Below, piece by piece: positions 51,859 to 62,400 of a stretch of DNA of 64,000 bases (position 1 is its first letter; each line of letters starts with the position of its first letter). The DNA is from Thermobifida alba (GTDB lineage Bacteria; Actinomycetota; Actinomycetes; Streptosporangiales; Streptosporangiaceae): assembly GCF_023208015.1 (NCBI RefSeq), contig NZ_CP051627.1, positions 744,001 to 808,000 of the forward strand, given 5' to 3'. Below the pieces are notes generated by a model. The model saw only the letters and a program-made list of their open reading frames with translations, searched no databases and was not told the origin of the DNA. A program made the translations under genes and the position numbers.

Positions 51859-52692
51859 ATGACCACCAACAGCACGACGGCGCGCCGCCGCAGCCCAGCC
51901 CAGCGTCGCGGCGGGTCGGTCCGACCCCCCGCGCACCACTCGCGCAGCACCGGGCAGGCGGAGCGGCTGCTGGCCGCGCTGGCCGCCAACCAGGGGGACG
52001 GGCAAGCCTGCGCGCGGATCCGTGACGAACTGGTACGGCTGTACACGCCCCTGATCCGCCGTGAGGCGCGCCGCTACCGCAACCGGGGCGAGCCCATGGA
52101 CGACCTCTACCAGGTCGGCATGCTGGGCCTGATGAAGGCCATCAAGGGCTTCGACCCGTCGTACGGCAAACCCTTCGTCGCCTACCTGCTGCCGATGGTC
52201 ACCGGAGAGCTCAAACGGCACTTCCGGGACACCACCTGGGCGGTCCGGGTGCCGCGCGTCCACCAGGAGCGGCGCAGTGAACTCAACCGGGTGATCGCCG
52301 AGTTCACCCAGAAGCACGGACGCACGCCCACCACCCGGGAGATCGCCGAAGCGCTGGAGCTGGACCTGGAGGCCGCCATCGAACTCATCGACGCCTCCTC
52401 CGCCTACAGCGCGCTCTCCCTGGACATGCCCTTCGGCGAGGCCGACGACGAGTCCGCCCTGGGCGACACCCTGGGGTCCGCCGACGTCGACCTGGAGAAC
52501 GTGGTCGACCGCACCTCGCTCAAGGACGCCCTGGACCGCCTGCCCGAACGGGAGCGCCGGGTGATCCTGCTGCGGTTCTTCGGCAACAAGACCCAGAGCG
52601 AGATCGCGGCCGACGTGGGACTGTCCCAGATGCACGTCTCCCGTCTGCTCTCGCAGACGCTTCGCCAGCTCCGCCGCGAACTGCTCTCCTGA
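51859..52692 (+). CDS. RNA polymerase sigma factor, SigB/SigF/SigG family
   Basis: 277-aa stress/development sigma-70 factor of group 3. Region 2 has YLQVGMLGLMKAIKGFDP-like DDLYQVGMLGLMKAIKGFDPSYGKPF and VTGELKRHFRDTTWAVRVPR, region 3 is KHGRTPTTREIAEALEL, and region 4 is LPERERRVILLRFFGNKTQSEIAADVGLSQMHVSRLL. A basic, low-complexity N-terminal extension of about 35 residues precedes region 1.2. ATG 51859 follows GACGAGGAGGTCGAC. No anti-sigma or anti-anti-sigma gene is adjacent. Confidence 0.95.
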   Translation: MTTNSTTARRRSPAQRRGGSVRPPAHHSRSTGQAERLLAALAANQGDGQACARIRDELVRLYTPLIRREARRYRNRGEPMDDLYQVGMLGLMKAIKGFDPSYGKPFVAYLLPMVTGELKRHFRDTTWAVRVPRVHQERRSELNRVIAEFTQKHGRTPTTREIAEALELDLEAAIELIDASSAYSALSLDMPFGEADDESALGDTLGSADVDLENVVDRTSLKDALDRLPERERRVILLRFFGNKTQSEIAADVGLSQMHVSRLLSQTLRQLRRELLS

Positions 52693-52729
52693 CCCGGGCG
52701 GCGGACCGGGCCCCGGCACAGGACGCCCG

Positions 52730-52748
52730 GTCGCGGACGCTCCGCGAC
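52730..52748 (+). terminator. Short hairpin after the sigma gene
   Basis: GTCGCGGA-CGC-TCCGCGAC, 8-bp perfect stem 38 bp after the stop. Confidence 0.45.
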
Positions 52749-52812
52749 GCGTCCGCCGTCCGCTACGGCCGAGGGGGCGGCCGCCCGGTACGGGCCGGTG
52801 GATATCGTGTCC

Positions 52813-52829
52813 TCCGAACGTTGTTCGGA
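52813..52829. promoter_or_regulatory. Palindromic operator candidate
   Basis: Perfect palindrome TCCGAAC-GTT-GTTCGGA 66 bp before the alpha/beta hydrolase start. Its GAAC-N3-GTTC core is one base shorter than a LexA box, so a TetR/MarR-type site is more likely. Confidence 0.4.
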
Positions 52830-52894
52830 AACCCCGGGGGCGCCGGGGTTCCGGACGGCGGGACGACACGGACGGACCGTCGACAGGGGTGGCG

Positions 52895-53785
52895 ATGTCG
52901 GAGCTTCCAGGACCGGTGGCCGAAGCGATCACGCGCAGACCCGTCAGGGGGAGCACCCGGGTGGCGGACTGCGACATCGCCTGGTTGTCCTGGGGGGAGC
53001 CCGGCAGGCAGCCGCTGGTCCTCGTGCACGGCGGCGCCGCCCACGCGTGGTGGTGGAGCTTCACCGCCCCGCTGCTCGCCGACACCCACCACGTGGTCGC
53101 CCTCGACCTGTCCGGCCACGGTGACAGCGGCCGCCGCGAGAAGTACCGCTTCGCCCTGTGGGCCGCCGAGGCGCTGGCCGTGGCGCACTCCCTGCCCTCC
53201 GAGGCCAAACCGGTCCTCGTCGGGCACTCGATGGGCGGGATGGTGACGATGTTCGCCGCCCAGCAGCCCGACGCCGACCTCGCCGCGGCGATCGCGATCG
53301 ACGCGCCGCTGCACACCTCCACCAGCAGGAGCCGCCGCACCTACGGCCGGAGCCGGTGGTACCGCACCCGGGAGGAGGCGGTCGCGCGGTTCCGGCCGCT
53401 GCCGCAGCAGCCGACGGCCGAGCCGAGTCTGGTCCGGCACGTCGCCGAGCACAGCGTCACCGCCGCCCCCGAGGGGTGGACCTTCAAGTTCGACCCGCGG
53501 GTGTTCGCCGACGGGCAGCCCGACCGCCCCGCCGACCTCGGCGCGGACATGGCGCGGGTGCGCTGCCCGTTCGGGGCGGTCGTCGCCGAGCGGGGCGTCG
53601 TCCCCCCACCGGACCGGGAGCGGCTGGCGGAGTTCGCCAGGGGCGGCCCGAACCGGCCCCCCTCCTCCTACATCGAGATCCCCGGCGGCTACCACCACCT
53701 GATGTTCGACCGCCCCCTGGAACTGGTCGACGCGGTCAGGCAGCTGGTCGCGGCCGTGGTCCCCGGCACGGCCGGGGCGGGGTAG
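52895..53785 (+). CDS. Alpha/beta-hydrolase
   Basis: 296-aa serine hydrolase fold. The oxyanion region is VLVHGGAAHAWWW near residue 42, the nucleophile elbow GHSMGG (Ser about 111), and the His GGYHHLMFDRP near the C-terminus; DLSGHGDS is the family loop. ATG 52895 is preferred with AGGGGTGG upstream; GTG 52889 is in frame. Substrate unknown. It is convergent with a small membrane gene. Confidence 0.88.
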   Translation: MSELPGPVAEAITRRPVRGSTRVADCDIAWLSWGEPGRQPLVLVHGGAAHAWWWSFTAPLLADTHHVVALDLSGHGDSGRREKYRFALWAAEALAVAHSLPSEAKPVLVGHSMGGMVTMFAAQQPDADLAAAIAIDAPLHTSTSRSRRTYGRSRWYRTREEAVARFRPLPQQPTAEPSLVRHVAEHSVTAAPEGWTFKFDPRVFADGQPDRPADLGADMARVRCPFGAVVAERGVVPPPDRERLAEFARGGPNRPPSSYIEIPGGYHHLMFDRPLELVDAVRQLVAAVVPGTAGAG

Positions 53786-53788
53786 CCG

Positions 53789-53947
53789 TCAGCGGATCTC
53801 GCGGTGGCGGCGGGCGCGGGCGAAGACGGCCGGGGCGCCGTGCCGGGCGATGCGGACGGTGAAGACGATCCCCGCGACGAGGACGGCGACCGGCGCGGCC
53901 ATGATCACGGCGAGCGCGACGAGTTCCGGAATTCCGAGTGCTCCCAT
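53789..53947 (-). CDS. 52-aa small membrane protein
   Basis: MGALGIPELVALAVIMAAP opens a single hydrophobic helix (about 8-30), followed by a strongly basic tail (RIARHGAPAVFARARRHREIR). AGGATGGGCGC precedes the ATG at 53947. The layout is that of small inner-membrane peptides common in actinobacteria. It ends 3 bp from the hydrolase stop. Confidence 0.55.
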   Translation of the reverse strand: MGALGIPELVALAVIMAAPVAVLVAGIVFTVRIARHGAPAVFARARRHREIR

Positions 53948-54258
53948 GCGCCCATCCTAGAAGCGGCACCGCCCGCCCGTCACCGGCCCCCGGACTCCGA
54001 AAGCGCCGCCCGGCGGCGGGGCCGGAGAGCTCGCGGACCACCACGACCGGCACGACGACGAGCGCGGCCGCCGCCAGCAGGAACAGGACCGCGGTCTCCG
54101 CCGCCACGCCCCACGGCAGGGCGGCGGAACCGTCGGAGGAGGGGGAGGCGGCGTCAGGGGCGGAGGCCGGTGCGGGAGGCGAGCACCGGGACCGGGGAGC
54201 CCGCGCCGGTGGGGACGCCCTCCCGCCGCCCGCGCGCCGCGGCGAAGGCCGCCCCGCC
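53948..54258. other. Intergenic stretch
   Basis: 311 bp. A GTG-initiated minus-strand frame from 54107 encodes a hydrophobic stretch (TAVLFLLAAAALVVVPVVVV) but has no ribosome site and runs on through the 52-aa gene, so I do not call it a gene. Confidence 0.5.
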
Positions 54259-55137
54259 TCAGAGGTATCCGAGCCGGCCCAGCTCCGGGCGGGCCGCGTT
54301 CAGCACGTCGGCGCGCTGCTGGGAGTCCAGCCGGGTCCGCCACGACCCGGTCCCGTCGTCCCCGGTGTTCACCAGCTCCACCGCCGACACCCGCGCGTCC
54401 ACGAACTCCGACAGCCGCCGGGCGGTCTCGATCTCCTTGCCGGGGATCTCCTCGTAGCGCACCGTCATCAACCGGTCCGCGGACAGCTCGGCGCGCAGCC
54501 GCGCCGACAGTCGCACCGCGCTGCGCCAGCGCAGCGCGCACTTGCCCGCCAGCGACAGGTTCGGGTACTCCTCCCGCTCCTCCTCCGTCTCCACCCCGAA
54601 GAACGGGTGGGGGAACTCCTCGTCCAGGTTGGCCACGCCGGGCCGGAACCAGGCGAGCTGGTGCTCGTCGTCGAGCATGTCCGCCACCACGTCCCGCCCG
54701 TCCCGGATGACCTGGATGAACACGGCGTCACCGAAGGCCCGCGCGAGCGCGGTGGCGCTGTAGAGCAGGTCCGGTCCGGCGTCCCCGTAGCGGTGGGCCT
54801 CCGCCGCGTGCCGGCACGGCTCCACCGCCTCGCGCAGCGGCACCGGCACCCCGCGGCAGCGCACACAGGTGGCGGGGGTGAGCGTCCACGACTCGGCCAG
54901 GGCGTCCCGCAGCAGCACCGCCGTCCCCGACTCCCTGGTGTGCACCATTGACGGCTGCCGGGCCACGGCGTGCACCGCGTCCAGCACGCTGGGATGGCCG
55001 CCGCCCAGGTGGAACCCGGGAACGCGGCGCAGCGCGCGGGCGATGAGGCCGACCCCCGAGTGGGGGGCGCCCAGCACGAAGACGGGACGGCGGATCTTTG
55101 TCCCGTTGACCACGAGGATGTGCGGCGGTTGTCTCAT
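54259..55137 (-). CDS. Sulfotransferase-family protein
   Basis: 292-aa P-loop protein resembling PAPS-dependent sulfotransferases: the 5'-phosphosulfate loop is VFVLGAPHSGVGLIARAL near residue 19, VIRDGRDVVADML is the 3'-phosphate region, and YEEI follows. The usual PRSGTT is PHSGVG, so activity is uncertain. CxxC in TCVRCRG may bind metal. ATG 55137 has no clear ribosome site; an upstream GTG at 55200 is in frame. Confidence 0.75.
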   Translation of the reverse strand: MRQPPHILVVNGTKIRRPVFVLGAPHSGVGLIARALRRVPGFHLGGGHPSVLDAVHAVARQPSMVHTRESGTAVLLRDALAESWTLTPATCVRCRGVPVPLREAVEPCRHAAEAHRYGDAGPDLLYSATALARAFGDAVFIQVIRDGRDVVADMLDDEHQLAWFRPGVANLDEEFPHPFFGVETEEEREEYPNLSLAGKCALRWRSAVRLSARLRAELSADRLMTVRYEEIPGKEIETARRLSEFVDARVSAVELVNTGDDGTGSWRTRLDSQQRADVLNAARPELGRLGYL

Positions 55138-55331
55138 ATGTGGTCTGATTTTGTCATGTTTTGGGAGCTTGTCAGGGGGTGGGCTCCTCCAAGGCGTCAC
55201 GACACGGGAACGGACGCGTCACGGCCGCGGCTAGGGTGGAGGCGGTAACCGTGCAGCCGACCGCGGACCCGGCCCCCCGCCCGAAGCCGAGGCCGTCGGA
55301 GTGCGGTCCCCCTGAGGAGGAGAGGAAGGCC

Positions 55332-56099
55332 GTGGCCGCCACCGCGAACATCACCGACGTCGCAACCTGGCTCGCCGACGCGCGGGCGACGGTGCTCACC
55401 GGAGCGGGCGTCTCCACCGCCTCGGGCATCCCCGACTTCCGGGGACCGCAGGGCCTGTGGACGCGGAACCCGGCCGCCGCCGCCATGTTCGACATCGACA
55501 TCTACCGCTCCGACGTCAACGTGCGGCGCGAGGTGTGGCAGATGCGCCGCGACCACCCCGCGTTCACCGCCGAACCCAACGCCGCCCACCGGGCCCTGGT
55601 CGACCTGGACCGCACCGGGCGGCTGCGCGCCGTCGTCACCCAGAACATCGACGGCCTGCACCAGAAAGCCGGAATGGACCCCGACCGCGTCATCGAGGTG
55701 CACGGCACCCTCCACGAGGTGGAGTGCCTGGCCTGCGGGCGGCGCACCCCCACCCCCGAGGTGCTGGCCCGCCTGGCGGAGGAGTCCGACCCGCACTGCC
55801 TGGCCTGCGGCGGCATCCAGAAGGCCGCCACGATCTCCTTCGGCCAGCGCCTCGACGCCGCCGTCCTGGACGCCGCCGTCGCCGCGGCCGAGGACTGCGA
55901 CCTGTTCGTGGCGGTCGGCACCTCCCTGACGGTGCACCCGGTGGCGGGGCTGTGCGACGTCGCCCTGCGCAGCGGCGCGCGGCTGGTCGTCGTCAACGCC
56001 GAACCCACCCCCTACGACGAGGCCGCCGACGCCGTCCTCCGCGACCCCGTCGAGACCGTCCTGCCGGAACTGGTGAAACTGGCCGCCGGGGCGGACTGA
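55332..56099 (+). CDS. Sir2-family NAD-dependent protein deacylase
   Basis: 255-aa sirtuin. GAGVSTASGIPDFRG (24-38), TQNIDGLHQKAG (103-114), catalytic H124 in VHGTLHEVECLACG, and zinc Cys132/135 and Cys156/159 are all present; VGTSLTVHPV and VNAEPTPYD bind NAD. It is a full-length class III/CobB-type enzyme, expected to deacetylate lysines on metabolic enzymes such as acyl-CoA synthetases. GTG 55332 follows GAGGAGGAGAGGAAGG. It is followed by a perfect terminator hairpin. Confidence 0.93.
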   Translation: MAATANITDVATWLADARATVLTGAGVSTASGIPDFRGPQGLWTRNPAAAAMFDIDIYRSDVNVRREVWQMRRDHPAFTAEPNAAHRALVDLDRTGRLRAVVTQNIDGLHQKAGMDPDRVIEVHGTLHEVECLACGRRTPTPEVLARLAEESDPHCLACGGIQKAATISFGQRLDAAVLDAAVAAAEDCDLFVAVGTSLTVHPVAGLCDVALRSGARLVVVNAEPTPYDEAADAVLRDPVETVLPELVKLAAGAD

Positions 56100-56107
56100 A
56101 CCGGACC

Positions 56108-56158
56108 GGACACGGCGGCGGCCCCGACGGAGGACCCGCCGGGGCCGCCGCCGTGTCC
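56108..56158. terminator. Bidirectional hairpin terminator
   Basis: Perfect 19-bp inverted repeat (56108-56126 and 56140-56158) between the sirtuin gene and the convergent small acidic ORF. Confidence 0.85.
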
Positions 56159-56162
56159 GCGA

Positions 56163-56345
56163 TCAGAGGTCGACGTCGAAGAGGATCTCCAGGGTCTCCT
56201 CGACGATCTCCTCGGTGTCGCCCTCCACGATGGCCTCGGCCAGTTCGAACACGTCCTCGGGGTCCACGGCGCCCTCGTTTCTGAGCAGTCTGGGAAGTGC
56301 CGCCTCAAGGGATAACACCGGAAAACCGGCCGCCGCCACCCTCAA
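56163..56345 (-). CDS. Small acidic protein next to the NACHT genes
   Basis: Up to 60 aa ending in an acidic helix (DPEDVFELAEAIVEGDTEEIVEETLEILFDVDL). The N-terminal part is lower in GC and contains a rare TTA Leu codon, so the true start may be GTG about 56264 (34 aa). It follows the NACHT gene at 56395 by 49 bp on the same strand and may be co-expressed. No family recognised. Could be an effector or inhibitor partner of the NACHT protein (inference). Confidence 0.45.
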   Translation of the reverse strand: MRVAAAGFPVLSLEAALPRLLRNEGAVDPEDVFELAEAIVEGDTEEIVEETLEILFDVDL

Positions 56346-56394
56346 GAATGACTATTTCGCCCGCCCCGCAGGTGGTGCCGCTGACCGGAACCGG

Positions 56395-59331
56395 TCACCA
56401 GCGGCCCGCGAGCACGTCGCGGATCGCCGCCACGTGCCCGTTGTGCTCCTCGGCCAGCCGGCGCACCGCGGCCCGCGCGCTCCGGGCCACGCCGATCGGA
56501 CGCACGTACCGCGCGGTCAGCGGCACCAGCCGCGCCCCCAACCGGTGCGCGTGCCCCCGCAGCTGCCGCAGCAGGAACACGGTGAACCGCAGCCGCTCGT
56601 CCGAACCCAGCACGTCGGCCAGCGCGAAGGCCCGCTCGTAGCAGGCCACCAGGTCCTCGTCGGCCAGCTCCGCGGAGCCGAAGGCCAACGCCAGCACGGC
56701 GTACGCGTCGGAGACACCGCCGTCGACGCGGGCCGTCACGTCCCCGCCGAACAACCGGATCAGCGGGGACAGTGAGTGCAGCAGCCGCTGCGTACCGCAG
56801 TCGGCCAGCAGCGCCGCGTCCCGCGCGACCTCGCCCAGGTCGGTCTGCGCCCCCGGATCGTCGTCGGGAGGACCCCCGTCGCACGGGTGCACCACCAGGC
56901 CGCCGCGGCCGTCGTCGCGGACCCGCAGCGTGTCCGTCAGGCTCGTCCACTGCTCCGGGGGCAGCTGGGAGCGCCACAGGTGCGCCAGCGACCGCCACCG
57001 CACCGCCGCGTCCGCGCCGAACAGCTCGCGCAGCGGCACCGCGCCGCCGTGCACCGCCACCAGCACCAGCATCAGGTTCGCGGTGTAGACGGCGTCGCGG
57101 GGCGCCGCCCCCAGGTCCACCGGCCGGTAGCCGCCGTAGTGCGCCTCCCGGCGGTGCCGTCCCGCCTCCCGCAGCAGGTCGGCCAGGGCCAGCCGCAGCT
57201 CGTCGCGCACGTGCGGGGCCAGCAGCCGCAGCCGCTCGGCGAGGAACCGCGGCACCTCCCCGGAGACCGACAGCGGGGTGAACGACAGCAGCGCGTACAG
57301 GAACGAGTCGTCCAGCGGCGCCGGGCGGATCGACCGCAGCTCCCGGATCCGCGCCTCGGCGAGCTCCGCGAGCTCCTCGGCGATGAGCCGCGCCACCAGG
57401 TAGTCGCCGAGCACCGGGTCGGTGAACGCTAGACCGGACGGCGCGCCCTCCAACGCGTCGGTGCGGTGCACGCACGGCAGCCGCAGCGGGTCCAGCGGGC
57501 GGGCGTAGTGCGACGGCCAGCGCACCAGCTCGTCGCGGTCGGCCGCCACCGTCGCGGGGTCCACCGCCGCGCCGCCGCGGTGGAACAGCGACAGTGCCAG
57601 CAGGGACGCGGTCAGCAGCGCCTGCTCGATCCGCCCCGACCGGACCGCGGGATCGCTCTCGGCCTCGGGGGGCCGTCCCGTACTCGCCGGGTCGGCCCGG
57701 TCGGCGGCGTCGGTGAGCATCCGCAGCCACCGCTCGTACAGCGCGGTCTCCCGCAGCGGCGCCTGCAGCCGGCGCAGCGCGTTGCCCACGCCGTCGTAGA
57801 CCGCCAGCATCAGCAGCGGCAGGGGGCGCCGCGCCAGCGGGAAGTGCGCCTCCAGCGTCTCCCAGTCCAGCGAGGCCACCCCGTGGTGGTGGAAGTAGCT
57901 GGAGTTGACCCGGTTCCAGATGGACAGCCACGTCGCGAGCTGGGGTTTGGTGAAGTCCTCCAGGCGCACCGCCACGCTGTCGAGGGGGAAGCGCAACCGG
58001 GCCGCCGTGGAGTCCCGGCAGGTCAGCACGATCGCCACCGGGTCGGGGCCCGCAGCGCGCTCCTGCTGGAAGCGGGCCAGGGCGGCCAGCAGCTCGCTGC
58101 GCGAGGTCGGCGAACGGGTGGTCAGCTCCTCGACCCCGTCCAGGATCAGCACCGGCAGCGCCTCGCAGTTGCCGCCGCCGGAGGCCGCCAGCGCCTGGTC
58201 GAACCGGTCGGCCAGCGCCTGGGCGCCGGCGTCGGCGGGCAGGTTGCGGCCGCTGACCCGCACCGCCGTGAAGTCGCTCTCCGGCAGCCGCGCGGCCAGC
58301 ACCGACGCCAGCGCCGACTTGCCCGACCCGGCGGGCCCCAGCACCACCAGGGGGTGGGTCAGCGCGCGCGGCGAGGTGATGTGGCCGAGCAGGAACTCGG
58401 CCAGGTCGTCGCGGACCTCGGTGTGCTCACGCCACCACTCGACGTCGTGCGGCCGCGTCTGCGCGGTGATCTCGGTGACCCGGAAGCACGGGTTGACGTA
58501 GGAGATGGACAGCGGCGGGACGTGCGTGCCGCCGGTCTGCGCGGTGGACGGCAGCGCCAGCCGCTCCCGGTGGGCGCGGGCCAGCGCGCCGCGCACCGCG
58601 CTGGGCACCCGGCCCGTGCTGATCGACTGCAGCCGGTGCTGCAACCGGGACAGCCCCATCGGGACGTCCGTCGCCGACGGCCGGAACCGCGCCGTCGACA
58701 GCGCCGCCCACGCCCCGAACTCGGGGAAGCCCGCGGCGAGCTTGTCGCGCAGCTCCTCGTAGCGGCGCACGCAGCGGTCGGCGAGCGAGGCGCCGAGCCG
58801 GTCGGTGATCGCCTCGCGCTGCGACCGGTCCAGCTCCTCCCACAGCGGCATGCCGCGCAGCACCGACGGCAGCTGCTTGCAGCGGCGCAGGTAGAAGCGG
58901 CGGACCCGGGTGCGCCCGTCGGCGGCGGAGCGCTGCGGGCGGGGCAGCGGCGGCGCGGACGCCACCAGCAGCGCCACGAACTCGCCGAGCCGTTTGCGGT
59001 CGGCCACCCCCGCCGCCGCGTCGTCCAGCCCGTTGTCCAGCCGGAACGGCAGTTCGGTGTCGTCCAGCGACTCGAAGAACGCGGTGACGACGACGACGCT
59101 GTGCGCGGCGGCGATGAACCGGGTGCGCTCCACCCGGCTGAGCAGGTGGGACTCCCGGTCCAGCCGGTTGAGGGCCTGGTGGGCGAACCCCACCAGGTCG
59201 GTGCGGGCGGCGAGCAGGTCGGTGGCCTCGTCCGCGACCAACCGGTCGATCAGGTCGACCACGTCCGGGTCGTCGGCGCCGAGGAGCCGGATCGCGTCGC
59301 AGTACCGGACGGGTTCGCGCAATGCCACCAC
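56395..59331 (-). CDS. NACHT-domain NTPase (second of tandem pair)
   Basis: 978 aa. The N-terminal helical region (1-310) begins REPVRYCDAIRLLGADDPDV, as in the NNH (NACHT N-terminal helical) families. Walker A is GPAGSGKSA at 332-340, Walker B VLILDGVEEL (D398), sensor VLTCRDS, then a helical C-terminal part of about 450 residues, likely the sensor. No nuclease or other effector motif is seen. Bacterial NACHT proteins (bNACHT/Avs-like STAND NTPases) can defend against phage by sensing and oligomerising. It is paralogous to the gene at 59482, with low identity but the Walker A at the same residue. GTG 59331. Confidence 0.85.
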   Translation of the reverse strand: MVALREPVRYCDAIRLLGADDPDVVDLIDRLVADEATDLLAARTDLVGFAHQALNRLDRESHLLSRVERTRFIAAAHSVVVVTAFFESLDDTELPFRLDNGLDDAAAGVADRKRLGEFVALLVASAPPLPRPQRSAADGRTRVRRFYLRRCKQLPSVLRGMPLWEELDRSQREAITDRLGASLADRCVRRYEELRDKLAAGFPEFGAWAALSTARFRPSATDVPMGLSRLQHRLQSISTGRVPSAVRGALARAHRERLALPSTAQTGGTHVPPLSISYVNPCFRVTEITAQTRPHDVEWWREHTEVRDDLAEFLLGHITSPRALTHPLVVLGPAGSGKSALASVLAARLPESDFTAVRVSGRNLPADAGAQALADRFDQALAASGGGNCEALPVLILDGVEELTTRSPTSRSELLAALARFQQERAAGPDPVAIVLTCRDSTAARLRFPLDSVAVRLEDFTKPQLATWLSIWNRVNSSYFHHHGVASLDWETLEAHFPLARRPLPLLMLAVYDGVGNALRRLQAPLRETALYERWLRMLTDAADRADPASTGRPPEAESDPAVRSGRIEQALLTASLLALSLFHRGGAAVDPATVAADRDELVRWPSHYARPLDPLRLPCVHRTDALEGAPSGLAFTDPVLGDYLVARLIAEELAELAEARIRELRSIRPAPLDDSFLYALLSFTPLSVSGEVPRFLAERLRLLAPHVRDELRLALADLLREAGRHRREAHYGGYRPVDLGAAPRDAVYTANLMLVLVAVHGGAVPLRELFGADAAVRWRSLAHLWRSQLPPEQWTSLTDTLRVRDDGRGGLVVHPCDGGPPDDDPGAQTDLGEVARDAALLADCGTQRLLHSLSPLIRLFGGDVTARVDGGVSDAYAVLALAFGSAELADEDLVACYERAFALADVLGSDERLRFTVFLLRQLRGHAHRLGARLVPLTARYVRPIGVARSARAAVRRLAEEHNGHVAAIRDVLAGRW

Positions 59332-59481
59332 CGAAGTTCGCCAAGGGCCGACGCCGCAGGGAACGGCCGTCGGCAGCAGGCTACCGAGTCTCAGCGCCCA
59401 TCATGACGTGCCCGGACGACGAGCAGTGGTCTTTTGGGATTTTTCGTGATAACGGAACGGGTACGAGACGGTGAAGAGCCG

Positions 59482-62400
59482 TCACCCGCTGTGGCCCGAG
59501 GCCCCGCCCCGCCCGTCTTCGGGCAGGTGGACAGGGGTGTCGGCGGGGCCGTCGGGGGAGTCGAGGGCGTCGTTGGCGGCGGCGAGGGCCAGGATTCGGT
59601 CGCAGTTTCGGTCGAAGGTTTCGGAGAGCTCGGAACCCTCGAAATGGGGCCGCAGCGCGTCCAGGACCGGCCGGACGAACCGGGAGGCCAGCCGGGGACC
59701 GGTGACCACGGAGTCGATCCTTTCGAGGTAACTCAGGATCACCGAGCGAAGCGCGGTGTGTGCGCCGACCGCAGCGGGGGCCGAAGTCTGGGTCCGTCGA
59801 GCGGAGAGCTCTTCGGCGGCCTGGCGCAGCACGGCCAACTCCAGACGGCCCAACTGGCGGCCTCGCAGGAGTCTGGCATACCGGTTGCCCCGGTTGCGTT
59901 GGTTTTCCTCGTCGCCGGGCGGTCCCAGCCGCAGCTCCAGGACGTCGCTGATCTCCGACCAGGAGAGAACCGGCAGCGGCTCTCCGGCGCGCCGTGTGGA
60001 CAGAGCCGAGGCAAGGTCGGGCTCGGAGATCCACGTTCCCAGGTCCGCGCTGGCGTACTTCAGGTACGGACCGAGCATGAGCACCAGCCGCGCCGTCCAC
60101 CCCTGCATCCGCAGGCCCAGGGAGCGCAGCAGCCGCGAGGTGGTGCCGTCGTAGTCCACGGTGACGGTGTACGGGTCGGTGATGTCCAGCCGTCCCGCGG
60201 CGTTGACGCGCAGCTCGAAGCCCACGCACTCGCCGACGTTGACCGGCTCGCGGCGCTCCCGGACCAGCAGCGCGCGCGGTGTGCCGTCCTCCTCCCAGTG
60301 CCCCAGGTGGCGCAGCCGCACCGTGTCCATGAAGCCGAACCACTCGTCGCCGGACAGCGCCCGCCACGTCCCGGCCACCTCGCGCCACGGCAGCCACGGC
60401 TGCCCGGAGTCCGGGAACAGCTCGTCCAGGCCGACCTCGTCGGCCACCAGCACCAGCAGGGTCACCAGGTTGGCGGTGTGCGCGGCCAGGCGGCGCGTGA
60501 CGGTCGCCTCGTAGGGCCGGTAGTCCACCGTCGCCCCGGCGCGCGGGTACAGCGCGGCCCGGAACATCTCCACCAGCAGCGACCGGTACTCCGCGCGGTC
60601 GCGCGCGTCCCGGGTGCGTGCGGCGAGCAGTTCGGCGGCGAACTCCACCGCAGCGGCACGCCCCGCGAGCGCGGCGAACGAGGTCAGCGCGTGGAACCGG
60701 CCGGTGTCCACGGGGACGGGGGTGCGCCTGCGCGCGGCGTGCGCGCGGTCGGCGACCAGGTCGGCGAGCTCGCCCACGACCGTGCGCGCCACCAGGTACT
60801 CCCCGAAGGTGGCGTGCAGGAACTCGTAGACGCTGCGGGTCTGCCCCTGCTGCACGGCGCGGGCCTCGTGCACGAAGAAGAACCGGCCCAGCACCTGGTG
60901 GGCGGCGCTGATCCGGCCGCCCAGCCCGGCCTCGCCCGCGTCCACCGCGGCGTCGGGGAACAGCACCGCCAGGTCGGCCTCCAGCTGCTCGGCGCCCACC
61001 CACTGCTGGTGGCGGACGAACATGGCCACGGCCACCACCTCCAGGCGGCGCAGCTCCTCCTCCACAGCCCGCGCCAGCTCCGCCCCGCCCAGCCGGGGGC
61101 GGTGCTTGCGCACCTCCCGTTCGGCGAACGCGGTCAGCAGCCGCTCGTACAGCTCGGCGCGGCCCAGCGCGGCGGCGTCCCGCTGCAGCCGGTTGCCGTC
61201 GGCGTCGAACACCAGCAGCATGAGCAGCAGCAGCGGCTGCTCGGCCAGCTCCCGGTAGCGCAGCAGCGTCTCCTCCGGCAGCGGGCGCAGCCCCCGCGCG
61301 GCCAGCGCTGCGGCGTTGGCCCTGTTCCAGACCGCCAGCATGCGGGTGACCCGGGCGTCGGTGAACGGCTCCAACCGGATCACCGGCGTGCCCGGCGGGA
61401 AGCGGACGCGGTCGGCGACCACGGTGCGGCTGGTGACGACCACCGCCACCGGGCGGCCCAGGGCGGCCTGGTGCTCCTGGAACCGCTGCACCTGCTCCAG
61501 GTAGTCGGACCGGTGCACCCCGGTGGCCTGGAGCAGTTCGTCGAAGCCGTCGAGGATCACCACGGGCAGCGCGCCCTCGGCCGCGTCGGCCAGGTCCCGC
61601 CAGGACACGCGGGTGTGCAGAGTCGCGGAGAGCCCCTCGTCGAGCTGCGCGTGGATCGGCGCGTCGGCCGGCACCGACCGCAGCTCCACGCGCAGCGGCA
61701 GGAAGTCGCCGAACGGCAGCCGCGCCGCCAGCATCCGGGTGAGCTGCGACTTGCCCGCACCGGGGTGGCCGAGCAGCACGATCGGCCGGAAGTGGCACTC
61801 GCGCTGGGTGAGCAGCGACACCAGCAGCGGCTGCAGGTCGTCGTGGCGGGCGGCGCCGTCCCACCACGGGTCCGCGGAGGGGGCGGCGTCGGCGTCGGTG
61901 AACCGCAGCCGGCCGCCCAGGTCCACGTAGGCGTCGCGCACCAAGGGCAGCACCACCCCGTCGGGGGCCTCGCCGGTGGCGAGCAGCGGCTCCTCCAGCA
62001 CCGACTGGTAGAGCCGTTCCAGTTCGGTGAGCCTGCGCCGCGCGCCCGGGGCGGTCAGCTGCCCCAGCAGGTCGGCGATCTCGGTCAGGCCGACGCGGAC
62101 CTCCGCGACCCGTGCGCGGGTGTCCTCGTGCGCGGCCAGGTTCGCCCACACCCCGAATTCCGGAACGTCGGCGGCGAGTTTTCGGTACGACTCGACGTGG
62201 CGGCGGCGGGCCAGTGCGGGCACCTCGTCCAGGGCCGCGGCGACCCGGGCCCGACCGGCCTCGTCGAGCCCCTCCCACGCCTCCAGGCCCTGCAGGAACC
62301 GGAGCAGGGCGGCGGTCGCGGCCCGGTAGGGCGGCGCGTGCTCGCCGCCGTCCGCGGCCGGCGGCAGGGTCGGGGCGTCCTGTTCGGGGGCGCGCAGCAC

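Noticed and set aside
52813-52829. LexA/SOS box before the alpha/beta hydrolase
   Set aside because: The palindrome has GAAC-N3-GTTC; actinobacterial LexA sites need a 4-bp spacer.
53957-54107. A hydrophobic small protein on the minus strand from GTG 54107
   Set aside because: No ribosome site and the frame runs through the 52-aa gene at 53789-53947.
55332-56099. Sir2 gene as part of an NAD-depleting defence system with the NACHT genes
   Set aside because: It is a complete zinc-containing CobB-type deacylase on the opposite strand, separated by a strong terminator; defence SIR2 domains usually lack this layout.
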